Below, piece after piece: positions 35,180 to 45,685 of a DNA stretch of 64,000 bases; position 1 is the stretch's first letter, and every line of letters starts with the position of its first letter. The DNA is from Deroplatys truncata (lineage: Eukaryota > Arthropoda > Insecta > Mantodea > Mantidae). A program made the position numbers and the translations under genes. A model generated the notes under the pieces. It did not search any database, was not told the origin of the DNA, and was given only the letters and a program-made list of their open reading frames with translations. The stretch covers positions 103,335,488 to 103,399,487 of the forward strand of contig CM060984.1 of NCBI GenBank assembly GCA_030765065.1. The letters are read 5' to 3'.

Positions 35180-36410
35180 AGTATTCTGACACCCCACAAA
35201 CATACTTTTTCATCTTAGGTGCTTTGTGCTGCCATCTAATGCCTGGTACCCATTATCCGAGACCTCAGTAATCATTAGACATCGTGAAACAGCAGAATGG
35301 GACCCTCCGTGGAACTCACGGACTTCAAACGTGGTCAGGTGATTGGGTGTCACTTGTGTCAGAAGTCCGTACGCGAGATTTCCACACTCTTAAACATCCC
35401 TAGGTCCATTGTTTCTGATGTGATAGTAAAGTGGAAACATGAAGGGACATGTACAGCACAAAAGCGTGCAGGCCGACCTCGTCTATTGACTGATAGAGAC
35501 CACCGACATTTGAAGAAGGTCATAAAGAGTAATAGGCAGACATCTATCCAGACCATCACACAGGAATTCCAAACTGCATCAGGATCCCCTCCAAGTATAT
35601 GCGAGTTAGGCGTGAGGTGAGAAACCTTGGATTCCATGGTCGAGCGGCTGCTCATAAGCCACACATCACGCAGGAAAAAGCCCAACGACGCCTCGCTTGG
35701 TGTAAGGAGCGTCAACATTAGACGAACGGTGGCAAAACGTTGTGTGGAGTGACGAATCACGGTACACAATGTGGCGATCCGATGGCAAGGTGTGGGTAAG
35801 GGAATGACCGATGAACGTCATCTGCCAGCGTGTGTAGTGCCAACAGTGAAATTCGGAGGTGATGGTGTTATGGTGTGGTCGTGATTTTCTGGAGGGGGCT
35901 TGCACCCCTTGTTGTTTTGCGTGGCACGATCACAGCGCAGACCTACATTGATATTTTAAGCACCTTCTTGCTTCCCACTGTTGAAGAGGAATTCGGGGAT
36001 GGCGATTGCATCTTTCAACACGATCGAGCACCTGTTCATACTGCACGGGCTGTGGCGGAGTGGTTACATGACAATAACATCCCTGTAATGGACTGGCCTG
36101 TACGGAGTCCTGACTTGAAACCTATAGAACACCTTTGGGATGTTTTGGAACGCCGACTTCATGCCAGGCCTCACCGACCTACATCGATACCTCTCTTCAC
36201 TCTCATCGATACCACTCCGTGAATAATGGGCTGCCATTTCCCAAAAAACCTTTCAGCACCTGATTGAAAGTGTTCCTGCAAGAGTGAACGCTGTCATCAA
36301 GGCTAAGGGTGGGCCAACACCATATTGACTTCCAGCATTACCGATGGAGGGCGCCACGAGCTTCTACGTCATTTTGAGCCAGGTCTCCGGATACTTTTGA
36401 TTACGTAGTG
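35180..36410 (+). mobile_element. Tc1-like transposon (DD34E), broken
   Basis: The right terminus CGGATACTTTTGATTACGTAGTG is followed by TA (36411-36412). The left terminus reads AAGTATTCTGACACC, matching the inner part of the terminal repeat only, so the outermost ~15 bp on the left is missing or decayed. It carries one transposase gene and sits inside an AR copy, which gives its relative age: younger than that AR insertion. Confidence 0.88.
35297..36222 (+). pseudogene. Tc1 family transposase, inactivated
   Basis: The N-terminal frame (35297-35620) contains a first helix-turn-helix around SVREISTLLNIPRSIVSDVI and the linker RAGRPRLL, the GRPR-like motif of Tc1 DNA-binding domains. The middle region has the first catalytic Asp in WSDESRYTMW (codon at 35751). 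The C-terminal frame (35875-36222) has the second Asp in FQHDRAPVHTA and the Glu in SPDLKPIEHLW, 34 residues apart, so DD34E. The frame is broken near 35600, by a TGG-to-TAG change near 35718, by a nearby frameshift, again near 35805-35880, and the extreme C terminus is lost at 36220. All three catalytic residues survive, but the gene cannot make a whole protein. Codon divergence is low, suggesting moderate age. Confidence 0.93.
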
Positions 36411-36434
36411 TAAGTGTGCCAATGATCAGCAATG

Positions 36435-36436
<2 letters not shown>

Positions 36437-36490
<54 letters not shown>
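36437..36490. repeat. (GT)27 microsatellite
   Basis: A perfect GT tract lying exactly where AR elements carry their internal GT/CA segment. It is an expansion of the element's own sequence, not an independent locus. Confidence 0.97.
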
Positions 36491-36492
<2 letters not shown>

Positions 36493-37223
36493 AGACTGAA
36501 CAGCATGACTCAGAAACGAAAAGACGGTTAATACCAAGTGCAGTATGTAAGGAGGCAATACAAAGATTTACAAGACACGTACTCCGCCATAAACTAACCT
36601 TGACATGAAGAAGTTTTCGTTATGTTTTATTTTCTTAAAACTGATTCTAACGATTTTGATTAAACTCTTACTTCAAATATTCTCATGACGAATAGAATCA
36701 ATATCTTATGTTTTCTAGGAATAGCCTGCAAAGTTCTATTTATTCTGAATGAATTTCGTACGATAGTAAACAAAAGCTTACTGAATGAAATTCGCAGATC
36801 TCTTTATAACACAAAATTTATCAAATAGTATTTTGGGACAAAATATTTCCAAATTTTTGTTGCTCTTAGTTTCAATTTTCCAATAATTGATTCTTCATTT
36901 TTTGGAGTGCTAAACCCTACTTTATTTCTTGCGACGTCGTATAAAGCAAAATTAATTTTAAAGCCAGCTTAAAGCGACATGCTTTTTAAAGATTCGACTG
37001 TCGCCTCAGCCTCATGTATCCCCTTGTACACACAACGAAATTTATAATTAAACCATGTCTTTTTGTAGAATATACAAATAAGCGAATTGTAAGTATTAAA
37101 TGTCATTTCAATGTATCAATCAGGTTTTTATTTCCCAAAATATGTGATTATTCATATACACTAGCATTGCAATTCGACGGAATGAGATACTAAATAAGAA
37201 GATTTTAACAATCTTAAGGAGGG

Positions 37224-37530
37224 CGCCGGGATATTGCAATGGTGTGTTTCCAGCTCTCGTACTGAGGGTCAGGCTTCAATTCCCGGCTCTGGGGTGGGGA
37301 TTTCAAGTCGGCCCTATCGCACCTTCACCTCTAACTTTCTCATGTGAAGTATCCTCAACATAAGAGCTGTGGGTCCTCTCTTTCCACCGCCATTCTTATC
37401 ATCACCCTATCATCGGAGGTAACGGATTTCGCCCGTTGGATGCCTCCACCTCAGAAATGGATCCAGCCATCGCTTGGTGGAATGAGGTATCCCCGAAGGT
37501 TATAGGCCACAAGGGAGCAATAACAATGAC
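37224..37530 (+). mobile_element. tRNA-derived SINE, family C
   Basis: The head is degraded (GGGCGCCGGGATATTGCAAT, B box GGCTTCAATTCCCGG), followed by the family body: GGCCCTATCGCACCTTCACC, CTCATGTGAAGTATCC, CGGAGGTAACGG and CCATCGCTTGGTGGAATGAG. It matches 23778-24063. No clear target duplication was seen, so it is older than the other copy. Confidence 0.88.
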
Positions 37531-37574
37531 ATAAATCTTACAAATAAAAGCCTCCTTTTTATTTGTAGGAATCG

Positions 37575-37722
37575 GAAATATTTTTACTTTCTCTACTACG
37601 TATAGTAAATAGGGGAAGTATTGCATTCCACCCAAATATTCGATACCGAGATTTCACCGGAAATACATGTTTTGAGACCCCCTGAATCCAAAAAAAGCAT
37701 TTTTGGAAACATGTCCGTGTGT

Positions 37723-37777
<55 letters not shown>

Positions 37778-38484
37778 TGTGTGTCTGTGAACAGCATAAC
37801 TCAAAAACGAACAGTCGGATAAGCACCAAACTTGGTATTTAGGTTCAGTATCTTCTAGAGATGCGACACGAAGGTTTTCAAGAAAATCCCCCCACCCCAG
37901 ACTACCCTTTACATGGAACATTTTTCGAAAATTTTAATTTTTTCAAAAATGGCTCTAACGATTTTGATTAAAATATCGTATGTTTAAGATATTTTCATGG
38001 CAAATAATATGTATATCTTGAATTTTCTGGGAATGTCTCCAAAAGTGTTCTTCATTGTGAACGACTTTTGCATAACTGGTAAACCATAAGAGATAGACAA
38101 AATTTTACTACACAAAAAATGTAGATCGCGTTAAAATACACAACTTATGTCATATACATTTCTTTTGTTGAGTGAACCGTTTTCGAGATATTGCTTGTTA
38201 TTTCCTTAAATTTCCCAATACTTATACTTTTTTTCAAATTCGTTATTCATTTCTTTTATGACCTGGACATGCAAAGAGAATGGAATGCCCCACATAGCAA
38301 CCAGCGTTAAAATATTTGACTATCGCTTAAAAGCTACCATATTCCTCTTGCATCTACAAGAAAATTAGCAATAAGATTGACATCGCGATATCTCGATTAA
38401 CATGAAGCATATGGAGAATAGGCGTTTGTGAAATTAGATTGTACAAGAGTAGAGAAAGTCATGTGAGTGTAACACATCAGATTT
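37575..38484 (-). mobile_element. AR-family element, full-length, young
   Basis: Both ends are well kept: TTTTTACTTTCTCTACTACG with the palindrome CTACTACGTATAGTA on the left, and GTAGAGAAAGTCATGTGAGT then ACACATCAGATTTTT on the right. About 910 bp, with an internal (GT)n expansion at 37721-37790. A 120-codon frame on the minus strand (37559-37921, starting MFHVKGSLGWGDFLENLRVA) recurs in other young copies. No transposase is present. Confidence 0.93.
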
Positions 38485-38525
38485 TTTTGCATGTAACCAT
38501 ACCGTTTACTCTTCATATCACTGTG

Positions 38526-40117
38526 TTGACATATACAAAAATGTACGGCACAAATTGCAGCACACATTCCTCATACGTAGGCGAAGAAAAAATGTTATAT
38601 GAAGATGGGTCTGGAAACGCTTTGTTTCCATGTTACAACTCATTTTCTCCAATTCATTAATCATGGGAAACACACACGAACAGAACCTTAGAATCATGGG
38701 GCACATGCACTCTTGGTTACGTCTGGTTACGTTGTTATTATCGTAGATGCACCGCTAGTGTCTTGTTTTACATGTCCTTGTTGCCATGCAACTTACGTCA
38801 TTCCTTGTTTACAGGTAACATCAACTGTTCCAGTGAGCAGTAAGACCTTGGCAAGCACATGGGTTACTACGTACTAGTGGAGTTGATCACAGATTTGGAT
38901 CATGCAACAACAGTGTACACAAATGCAAAGATGGCAGATGCTCATTTGATGTGTGGATTAGCAGACGGCAATGGCGCTTGCGCTCAACGTTTGTACCGGG
39001 AGAGATTTCCAGGACGAAGATGCCCCGACAGGAAAACGTTTAAAGCCATTGATCGTCGTCTTAGGGAACATGGGGCATTTCAGCCTGATACTGGTGACCG
39101 GGGGAGGTCTAGAAGGACGAGGACACCGCAACGGGAGACGGAAATTCTTCAGGCAGTTGACGACCCTAGTGTCAGAACAAGACAAGTAGCTGCAACAATG
39201 AATGTTGGCTACATGACTGTCTGGCGAGTGATACACGAGATCCGGCTGTATCCATTCCATTTACAGCGTGTGCAGGTACTATCAGCAGCTGAATGTTTCA
39301 TGAAACAAAGTGTCAACCCTAATTTTAGTGAAACGGTGCTGTTTACAGATGAGGTGTCATTTCAACGAGATCAAATTGTAAATTATCACAATCGGCATGT
39401 ATGGGCTGACGTCAATTCTCACGCAAGTGTTGAAGCGAGTCATCAACAAAGATATTCTATCAATGTTTGGGCCGGCAATGTTGGCGACTGGTAGGACCTC
39501 ATGTTCTTCCAACCAAGCTCAACGGACAAAGTTACCATAATTTCGTAGAGAATGTTCTACCTGATCTGTTAGCAGATGTGCCTTTAGCTGTGCGACAAAA
39601 CATGTACTTCATGCATGATGGAGCATCTCCTCATTTTAGTGTTAATGTCCGTCGGCTTCTAAATAACAGATTCGGTGACAGATGGATAGGTAGAGGTGGA
39701 CCAATTGCCTGGCCTGCACGTTCCCCGTACCTAAACCCATTGGACTTTTATTTGTGGGGGCATTTGAAAGCTCTTGTGTATCGAACCCCAGTACCAAATT
39801 TTCAGTCTCCGTGTTCGTATTTTGGAAGGCTGCGAAACCATACGCAATACTCCAGGGATACATCAGCGCATCCGGGATTGATTACGACGGCGGGTTGATG
39901 CATGTATCAATGCTCAGGAGGGCATATTGAACATCTCCTGTGAGAAAGAGTTGCATGTGGTGTGCTGGTACTTCTATTCTTGTGTGTTTCCCATGATTAA
40001 TGAGTTGTAACTTGGTAACAAAGCATTTCCAGGCCCATGTTCATATAGCATAATTCCTTCGTTCATGTGTGAGGAATGTGTGCTGCAATTTGTGCTGTAA
40101 AGTTTTGTTACATCCTG
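38526..40117 (+). mobile_element. DD41D Tc1/mariner-superfamily transposon
   Basis: Flanked by unusually long terminal inverted repeats of about 140-155 bp: GCACAAATTGCAGCACACAT on the left and its reverse complement on the right, continuing inward through GGAAACGCTTTGTTTCCATG to ATTAATCATGGGAAACACAC. The right end ACATCCTG is followed by TA (40118-40119). The left outermost bases are decayed. The left repeat contains a small insertion relative to the right. It encodes one transposase. Confidence 0.88.
38859..39898 (+). pseudogene. DD41D transposase, nearly complete
   Basis: The first frame (38859-39494) starts with a helix-turn-helix region (CAQRLYRERFPGRRCPDRKT, REHGAF) and a second one (TRQVAATMNVGYMTVWRVI), then LFTDEVSFQRDQ with the first catalytic Asp, NYHNRHVWAD and QQRYSINVWAG. 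A frame shift near 39485 moves to the second frame (to 39898): VGPHVLP, FMHDGASPHF with the second Asp, and SPYLNPLDFYLWG with the third Asp 41 residues later, giving DD41D. A segment between VQVLSAAE and CFMK appears shortened in frame, and the C-terminal tail is disrupted after about 39800. The likely start is MADAHLMCG at about 38931 rather than the first ATG. The catalytic triad is intact, but the frame breaks make it inactive as it stands. Confidence 0.9.
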
Positions 40118-40483
40118 TACATATATCCACATAGTATTTAGGTAAATGAATATAGTTTCGCAAATACATAATTCTGGATATTACAATGCGCCAGTAGAAC
40201 GTCAGAGTAATGACATTTCTCATCATTCTGCAGAGCAAATAGTTAAAATATCACTAGCGTTAAAAGTGAAATACAACTGACCTTTCCTACTTGACGATGC
40301 TATTTGTAGAGCCAGTGACACTAATGTCTTTCAGGCAGTTAAACACAACATTGCAACGGGTAAAACTGTTGGAAAAGAGCAATCTTGATATAGGACAATG
40401 AAGGCAATGCCGTTTGTTTTTAATGCCTCATTAATTCCGCGTTAAATTAATATTTATTTTAGTTTCATTTAGGCTTTTAGAGA
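40118..40483. other. Unassigned stretch
   Basis: No feature was recognised between the transposon and the next AR copy. Confidence 0.4.
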
Positions 40484-41530
40484 CAAATGGGAACATTACT
40501 TTCTCTACTCACTCTTCTACAAACTGTTTTTACAAAAGCTTATTCTTCTATTTCTTGTTAATACAGATAAACGGACCGCCTCTGTGGTGTGGTAGTTAGC
40601 ATGCTAACCTCCCAATTCAGAGGTTCCGAATTCAATTCCCGGCTGGAGAGTGGGAATATCTCTTTATTCCCCATCTTCCCTAGAGTCTGGATGTATAGAT
40701 GAGAGTTTACATGTATGTGTGTGTGCGTGAATTTAATATATTAACCAAAAGTCAAACCAACCCAAACATTAACACCATTGTAAGCGAGCGAACATCATCG
40801 CTGATGGTGATGACTGATGGGCAACTGTTCCAAAAGTAAAAAAACCGCCGATTTGACCTTAGATGTTAAAGGCGGCATATAAATGAAACATTAAAATTTT
40901 ACTCCTTTCTTTGCTGGTATAAGAATACAGTATGCTAAAACGACAGTAAAATGTTTTCAAAGATTCAAACAGGAAAACGGGGGGGGGAGGAATAGGAAAG
41001 TATTTTTAAATTCTAACGAATAACAAAGAGTATCTCGGCAACGGTGAACGTCACAAAACAATTTATTTGACATAAATTGTGTGCTTTAACGAAATATACA
41101 TTTTCTGTTTAGTGCGATTTTGTTTACCGATTACACAAAACTCATTCAGAATGAAGAGGACTTAACAGAGTATTCCCAGAAAATTCAATATATACATTTT
41201 ATTTCTCATAAAATACATTAGTTTAATCAAAATCGCTGTAGCCATTTTTTGTAAAATTAAAAATAACGACATATTTTCTATATAAAGGAATAGCTTGGGC
41301 TAGCAGTGTCGCACCTTTGGACGATAAAAATTTAAATACCAAGTTTGATATTTATCGGTCTCTTCGTTTTTCAGTTATTCACATAAACAGACGCGCAAAC
41401 ACAAGCAGACTTTGTTTTTCTAAGAATAATTTTTGGTCCTCAAAACATGTATTTTCGATGAACTCTTGACATATAATTTTTGGATGGAATACAATACATC
41501 CTCTACTTACTAAAATTACATATAGAGGAA
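40484..41530 (+). mobile_element. AR-family element interrupted by a SINE
   Basis: The left part is ACATTACTTTCTCTACTCAC and TTCTATTTCTTGTTAATACA, then SINE B sequence (40569-40895), then ACGAATAACAAAGAGTATCT, TTCAGAATGAAGAGGACTTA and TTTTTGGATGGAATACAATA to a degraded palindrome end near 41530. A G-run at 40980-40988 replaces part of the interior. Old copy. Confidence 0.82.
40569..40895 (+). mobile_element. tRNA-derived SINE, family B-type body
   Basis: The head (TCTGTGGTGTGGTAGTTAGC, B box CGAATTCAATTCCCGGC) differs from the head at 9968, but the body is the family B one: GAGTCTGGATGTATAGATGA, ATGTATGTGTGTGTG, AACACCATTG, GGGCAACTGTTCCAAAAGTA and ACCGCCGATTTGACC, ending TATAAATGAAA. The insert splits an AR copy. 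No clear target duplication was found. Confidence 0.82.
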
Positions 41531-41889
41531 GTATAGTGATTTCTAAAACTTACTTCCTTCAAGCAGCCCTATCTCCCTTAAATGCGGCTTTTAGGACGTA
41601 CTGATACCATAATTACTTCACTTAGACGATGTTAGATAAAAACGCCGCTCTAAAACATGCGTCAACCATCGCTTTAGAACATTTAAGATACTGTAAAATG
41701 CACTCCCTAGACTCAATTTTTACTTTCTCTACCACGAACCTAGTAGGCAGAAAATTTCACCGGAAACACTTTTTGAGACCCCCTGAATACAAATAAAGCA
41801 TTTTTCGAAAAATGTTCGCGTGTGTGCTCGCGCGGTGTGTCTGAAGAGTAAAACTCAAAAAGAAAAGTCGCATAAATACAAAACTTCAT

Positions 41890-42710
41890 CTTGTCACGAA
41901 CGTGACTGAAGAGATCCTTATTAACTTCATTATTTTATATTAATTAACATTATTCCACCATATGTCGCAACCTTAGGGGTTGTGACTAGGGAACGTAGCT
42001 TAGAGGTGAAGATAATGGTAGAACAAATAACTCGCAATGTTTCCTGGTGGCCCATTTTATTATATTAACTAGAACATGATGGATGCTGCTAGGCTTCAGT
42101 TCCCAGCTTTGGGTCTTGAAGAGACCAGTTATGTATTTAACAAATCCAGTCCTGAAGGGACTTAACATTCAGACTAAAAATGACTGAAGGCTCAACACAC
42201 TTAACATATAATGATGTGGTCTTTAAGTATTACATAAAATATTGTGAGTTCTCCTAATGGGATCCTGCCTTGGAGAGTTGTCAGGTATATTGTTGCAGGT
42301 CCAGCAGCATGGACTGCTGACGAGTTCAGAATGAGAACGACCCCCAGCAAGGTTCTGCAGATCCTTATAAAGAAAGTCACTGTCTAGGGGGGTCTCGACA
42401 ATCATGCCATGAACATTACCAAGTATGGTGTGCCGCCGCCCTGAAAGTGCGTGGGCTCTGGATTTCCTAAGGATAATGTGATCCATCGGGTGATGTGCAG
42501 AAAGGCACGTATTCCTAAGGAAATAATAGCGTGGTGAAATCTCTTTGAAATGCCAAGGGAAGTGGCAGACCACGGTTTCCTGTTATAAGTTAGCTTCAAC
42601 TACAATCCCAAGTCAAGAAAGTTTATGAAATGTTAAAATGTGCGTTTGCCAAATATAGTAAAGTATCAAATCTGTGACAAATTGTCTTGCTGCCTGCAAC
42701 TGTATACATG
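41890..42710. mobile_element. Unidentified ~820-bp insertion in an AR copy
   Basis: Defined by exclusion: AR sequence stops before it and resumes after it. It begins with the perfect stem TGTCACGAACGTGAC and ends near CTGTATACA, so it has TG...CA borders as an LTR would, but no target duplication was confirmed. A 116-codon minus-strand frame (42223-42573) shows no recognised domain. It may be a fossil solo LTR or another non-autonomous element. Confidence 0.5.
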
Positions 42711-42949
42711 ACAATATTTAAGTTCGGTATCTCCCAAGGATGGCACGCGAAGATTTTCAAGAAAGTCCCTAAGCCCAACTAGTTCTTAATGGAACATTTT
42801 TTGAAATTTTTTATTTTCTAAAAATGCTTTTAGGATTAAAATATCATATACTAAAGACATTTACCTGACAAATAAAATGTATCTCTTGAATTTTCTAGGA
42901 ATAACCTTGAGGTTTTCTTCATTCGGAAAGAATTTTCTGTAATCTTATA

Positions 42950-44285
42950 CAGGATGTTTAAAAAACAGAAGGCATAATTTCAGGTATGCATTGCCCATAC
43001 GTAGACAATAAAAAATATCATTACAGCATGCATCCGGAAATGCTTAGTTTCTGAGTTATGGCCTTCAAAACAGTGATATTCATCGGAACGTATTCCTTAC
43101 CACAGGTAGCTTTTTCTTTACAGAAGATGTTCAAAGTGTCCACCTGCTGCTTGACCACAGGCCTCACATCGGGTCTCATTGCCGTAAGAACGCGACCCAA
43201 AATTTCAGGAGTACTGCGTATTTCCTCACAACCTGTCACGATTCGATTCTGAAGGGATTCCATGTTAGACACCGGAGACGAATACCCCAACGCTTTTAAA
43301 TGGCCCCTCACGTAGATATCGACAGGGTTCAAGTGAGGTGAGCGTGGTGGCCAAGCAGTTGAGCCATTTCTACCTTTCCGTTGATCAGAAAACCTTCGAT
43401 CCAAGTACCGGCGAGCGATACGACTGGCGTGTGCAGGAGCGCCATCATGCAAGAAGTGAGCTTGTTGAAAATGCTCAGTGGAGTTCATACAAATGAGGTA
43501 TGGTGTTTTCCAGGAAGTTTGTGTACGCCTGCCCCGTAAGTCTGTTTAGAAGTACATGGGGTCCAACTAGCCGATCACCACATGTTGAGAGTGAACCACA
43601 CCTGGTGATGAATGCAACAATTGCATGTGGGTTGTTTTCATATGTCCTTACATGCTGATTGGGGAAATTTGTAATGCCATCTCGTGTCAACTATGCTTAA
43701 TCTGTAAATAAAACTAAGGCAGGGAATTTCGGATTTACAGCACACTGCTGCACGAACCACGAACATCAATCGAACAGGCTGATCTGCTAGCAACAGGGCC
43801 TATACATGTTGCAAATGTTAAAGATAGAACTGTTGCTCTCGCAACAGCCTCCAGGCAGTCGTATGGGGAATTCACTTGCAACACTAACCTTCGTGAACTG
43901 ATAGAAGGAGTCGTGTGCACAGCATCCAGAATTTCCTCCTCTACATCTGGAGTTGTAGATCTTGGTCGTCCCTTCCCCAAACCAGGGGATGTAAACTTTC
44001 CATGAGAGCACAAACGATGATGTTTTCCAATCTGAACATCTTTGCTGCGGGTATCTTTGTTGGTACAAACGACGTGCTAACGCAGTAGTGCGTCCGCCTT
44101 ACCGTATAAAAGTGCTTTTCTGCCAGCTCTGATTTGAGTACATATCGCTCAGTCGAACGCCAAACACAACACTCAATGTACCCTTTGCGTCGGAATGAAC
44201 TGCCAGAGTGTCCTGTTAATATCTTTTATTGTCTACATATAGGGAATGTATACCTGAATTTGTGCTCTCTATTTTAAACGCCCTG
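42950..44285 (-). mobile_element. DD41D transposon, TA-flanked, broken
   Basis: Ends CAGGATGTTTAAAAAACAG and (complemented) CAGGGCGTTTAAAATAGAG, with inverted repeats of about 80 bp that also share TTCAGGTATGCATT and GTAGACAATAAAA. TA lies on both sides (42948-42949 and 44286-44287). The interrupted AR sequence closes over the site with one TA. Total 1336 bp. Confidence 0.92.
43021..44068 (-). pseudogene. DD41D transposase, inactivated
   Basis: Cut-and-paste transposase read on the minus strand in at least three frames. N-terminal pieces (43735-44068) include YQQRYPQQRCSDWKT and KGRPRSTTPDVEEEILDAV, the DNA-binding and linker part. The middle has LFTD followed by stop codons where the first catalytic Asp and Glu lie, then DGITNFPNQHV and RLVGPHVLLNRLTGQAY. 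The C-terminal frame (43021-43488) has FLHDGAPAHASRIARRYLD with the second Asp and SPHLNPVDIYVRGHLKAL with the third, 41 residues apart. It is related to the plus-strand DD41D transposase at 38859 but clearly a different lineage. Several stops and frameshifts make it dead. Confidence 0.9.
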
Positions 44286-44712
44286 TATCACTGGTAAATA
44301 TTAAGACAAGAACGTACTACACAAAATGTAGATCTCTTTAAAACACACACTTTATTTAAAATAAGATTTTTTTGTGTCGTAAGCCATTTCTGAGATATCC
44401 GTTATTAAAGGTTCGAATTGTTCATTACTTGGTCATTCTCTTTAAGTCCTGTCAACATTCAGTTGTTTCTCGCGATTGCATGGCAACAATATGGGATTTT
44501 AAGCCTAAGTATAATGTCCAGTTCTTAAACACTTGACTATCGCTGTTATATTTGTATCTATGAAGAAATGTGTAATGTAGCTATTTCTGCAAAGGTTTAT
44601 TTGGATTAAAATGTAGTAGATAGAAAAATAACCTTTAGTACGAATAGTTTGTATAGCCACTAATAAACGACAGAGGGTAGAGAAAGCATGTGAATGCATC
44701 ACGTTTAGATAC

Positions 44713-45685
44713 CTTTTTTATTTTGTAAATATAAGCAATTATTTTCCACCTGCTCCTAATAGAGTTAAATAGGCATTATATAGGCTTAATATTCGACATC
44801 TAATTATGACCTACGTCTGAGAGCACTTCGATAATACTACGGCGTAAATAAATGTCGGACCGAAAACTGCATTATCCTACAGACAGCTATCTGGTGTCTA
44901 CACAGAAAGTAGGTCACATTTGCGAGCAGTGTTGTCCTAATTTCCTTTTCCTTAACTTTAGGCAACATCCAATATGAATACACATTATTTCCAACGTTAC
45001 CTTCACGCACATCTGATCGAACTTCTGAAAACTATGATGGTATCTCTTCGCAACATTTCAAAGGTACGAGGTTGGCAATGCCAAAATGGCGAACAGAAAC
45101 AAATGCCAGCGCGGAACTCAATTTCCTGCAGCTCCTTTTGCGTAGTAAAAGCGTCTTGCCGTGGTCGCAGCAGACGCGCTTAATTTCCTGTTGGAACGGA
45201 CCGATTAGCACTCGCCTTACCGTGCAGCCTGCACTCCTAATTTAATATCTAGCATTTGCGTTTTTCTGTTGCTATGCAGACCTAAACACATAGTTCTTAC
45301 TGTGTAACTTGCTTTCATCAGAATGTGTGCAAGCTTGACAACATTGCTTTAGCTCTAGATGTAAACCACGCGGTGGAAAACATACAAACTTCACTCTTAA
45401 GTTGCTGCTAAATTTAATTTAGACTCTCAACTAACTGCCTTCAATCTAACTACACTGTCTGGTATTTATACAGAGGAATCGCGGCGAACTCAAAGTACAC
45501 AACCTACCAGGAAACTATAACATTTCGAGAAACCACGGAAGTAACGAAGGTGAATTTGTATTTATTGTTGGTAACTACAATGTGACATATTCAAACCATG
45601 TCTTACATACATATATTATATATAGTTTAATACACAAGTTATAATTTAGGTACCATGTATTAGACCATGTTGGCATAAGACCAAG
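44713..45685. other. Unassigned stretch
   Basis: No gene recognised. 44960-45240 is GC-richer and contains a CAAAATGGCG motif, like a YY1/PHO site, but no reading frame with a signature. AT-rich elsewhere. Confidence 0.35.

Larger units (their letters stand above)
35048..37130 (-). mobile_element. AR-family element split by a Tc1 transposon
   Basis: The left part (35048-35180) has TTTTCTCTATCACTTAGC, CCAAAAATTCCATGCCGAGA and GAATCCGAAAAAAGCATTTA. The family sequence resumes after the transposon at about 36421 with a (GT)n tract, GACTGAACAGCATGACTCAG, AGGAATAGCCTGCAAAG and, at the end, ATGTATCAATCAGGTTTTTA. Without the insertion it is about 850 bp. It is an old, diverged copy. Confidence 0.85.
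41717..44712 (-). mobile_element. AR-family element with two insertions
   Basis: Three AR pieces in order: 41717-41889 (TTTTTACTTTCTCTACCACG, GAGACCCCCTGAATACAAAT), 42711-42949 (ATTTAAGTTCGGTATCTCCC, TTTTCTAGGAATAACC), and 44286-44712 (TCACTGGTAAATATTAAGAC, TGTAGATCTCTTTAAAACAC, CAACATTCAGTTGTTTCTCG, GGTAGAGAAAGCATGTGAAT). Removing an ~820-bp unknown insert and a 1336-bp DD41D transposon leaves an ~840-bp full-length copy. Confidence 0.88.

Noticed and set aside
37596-37842. Thr/His-rich and Cys/Val-rich frames
   Set aside because: They are translations of the GT/CA tract in an AR copy on both strands.
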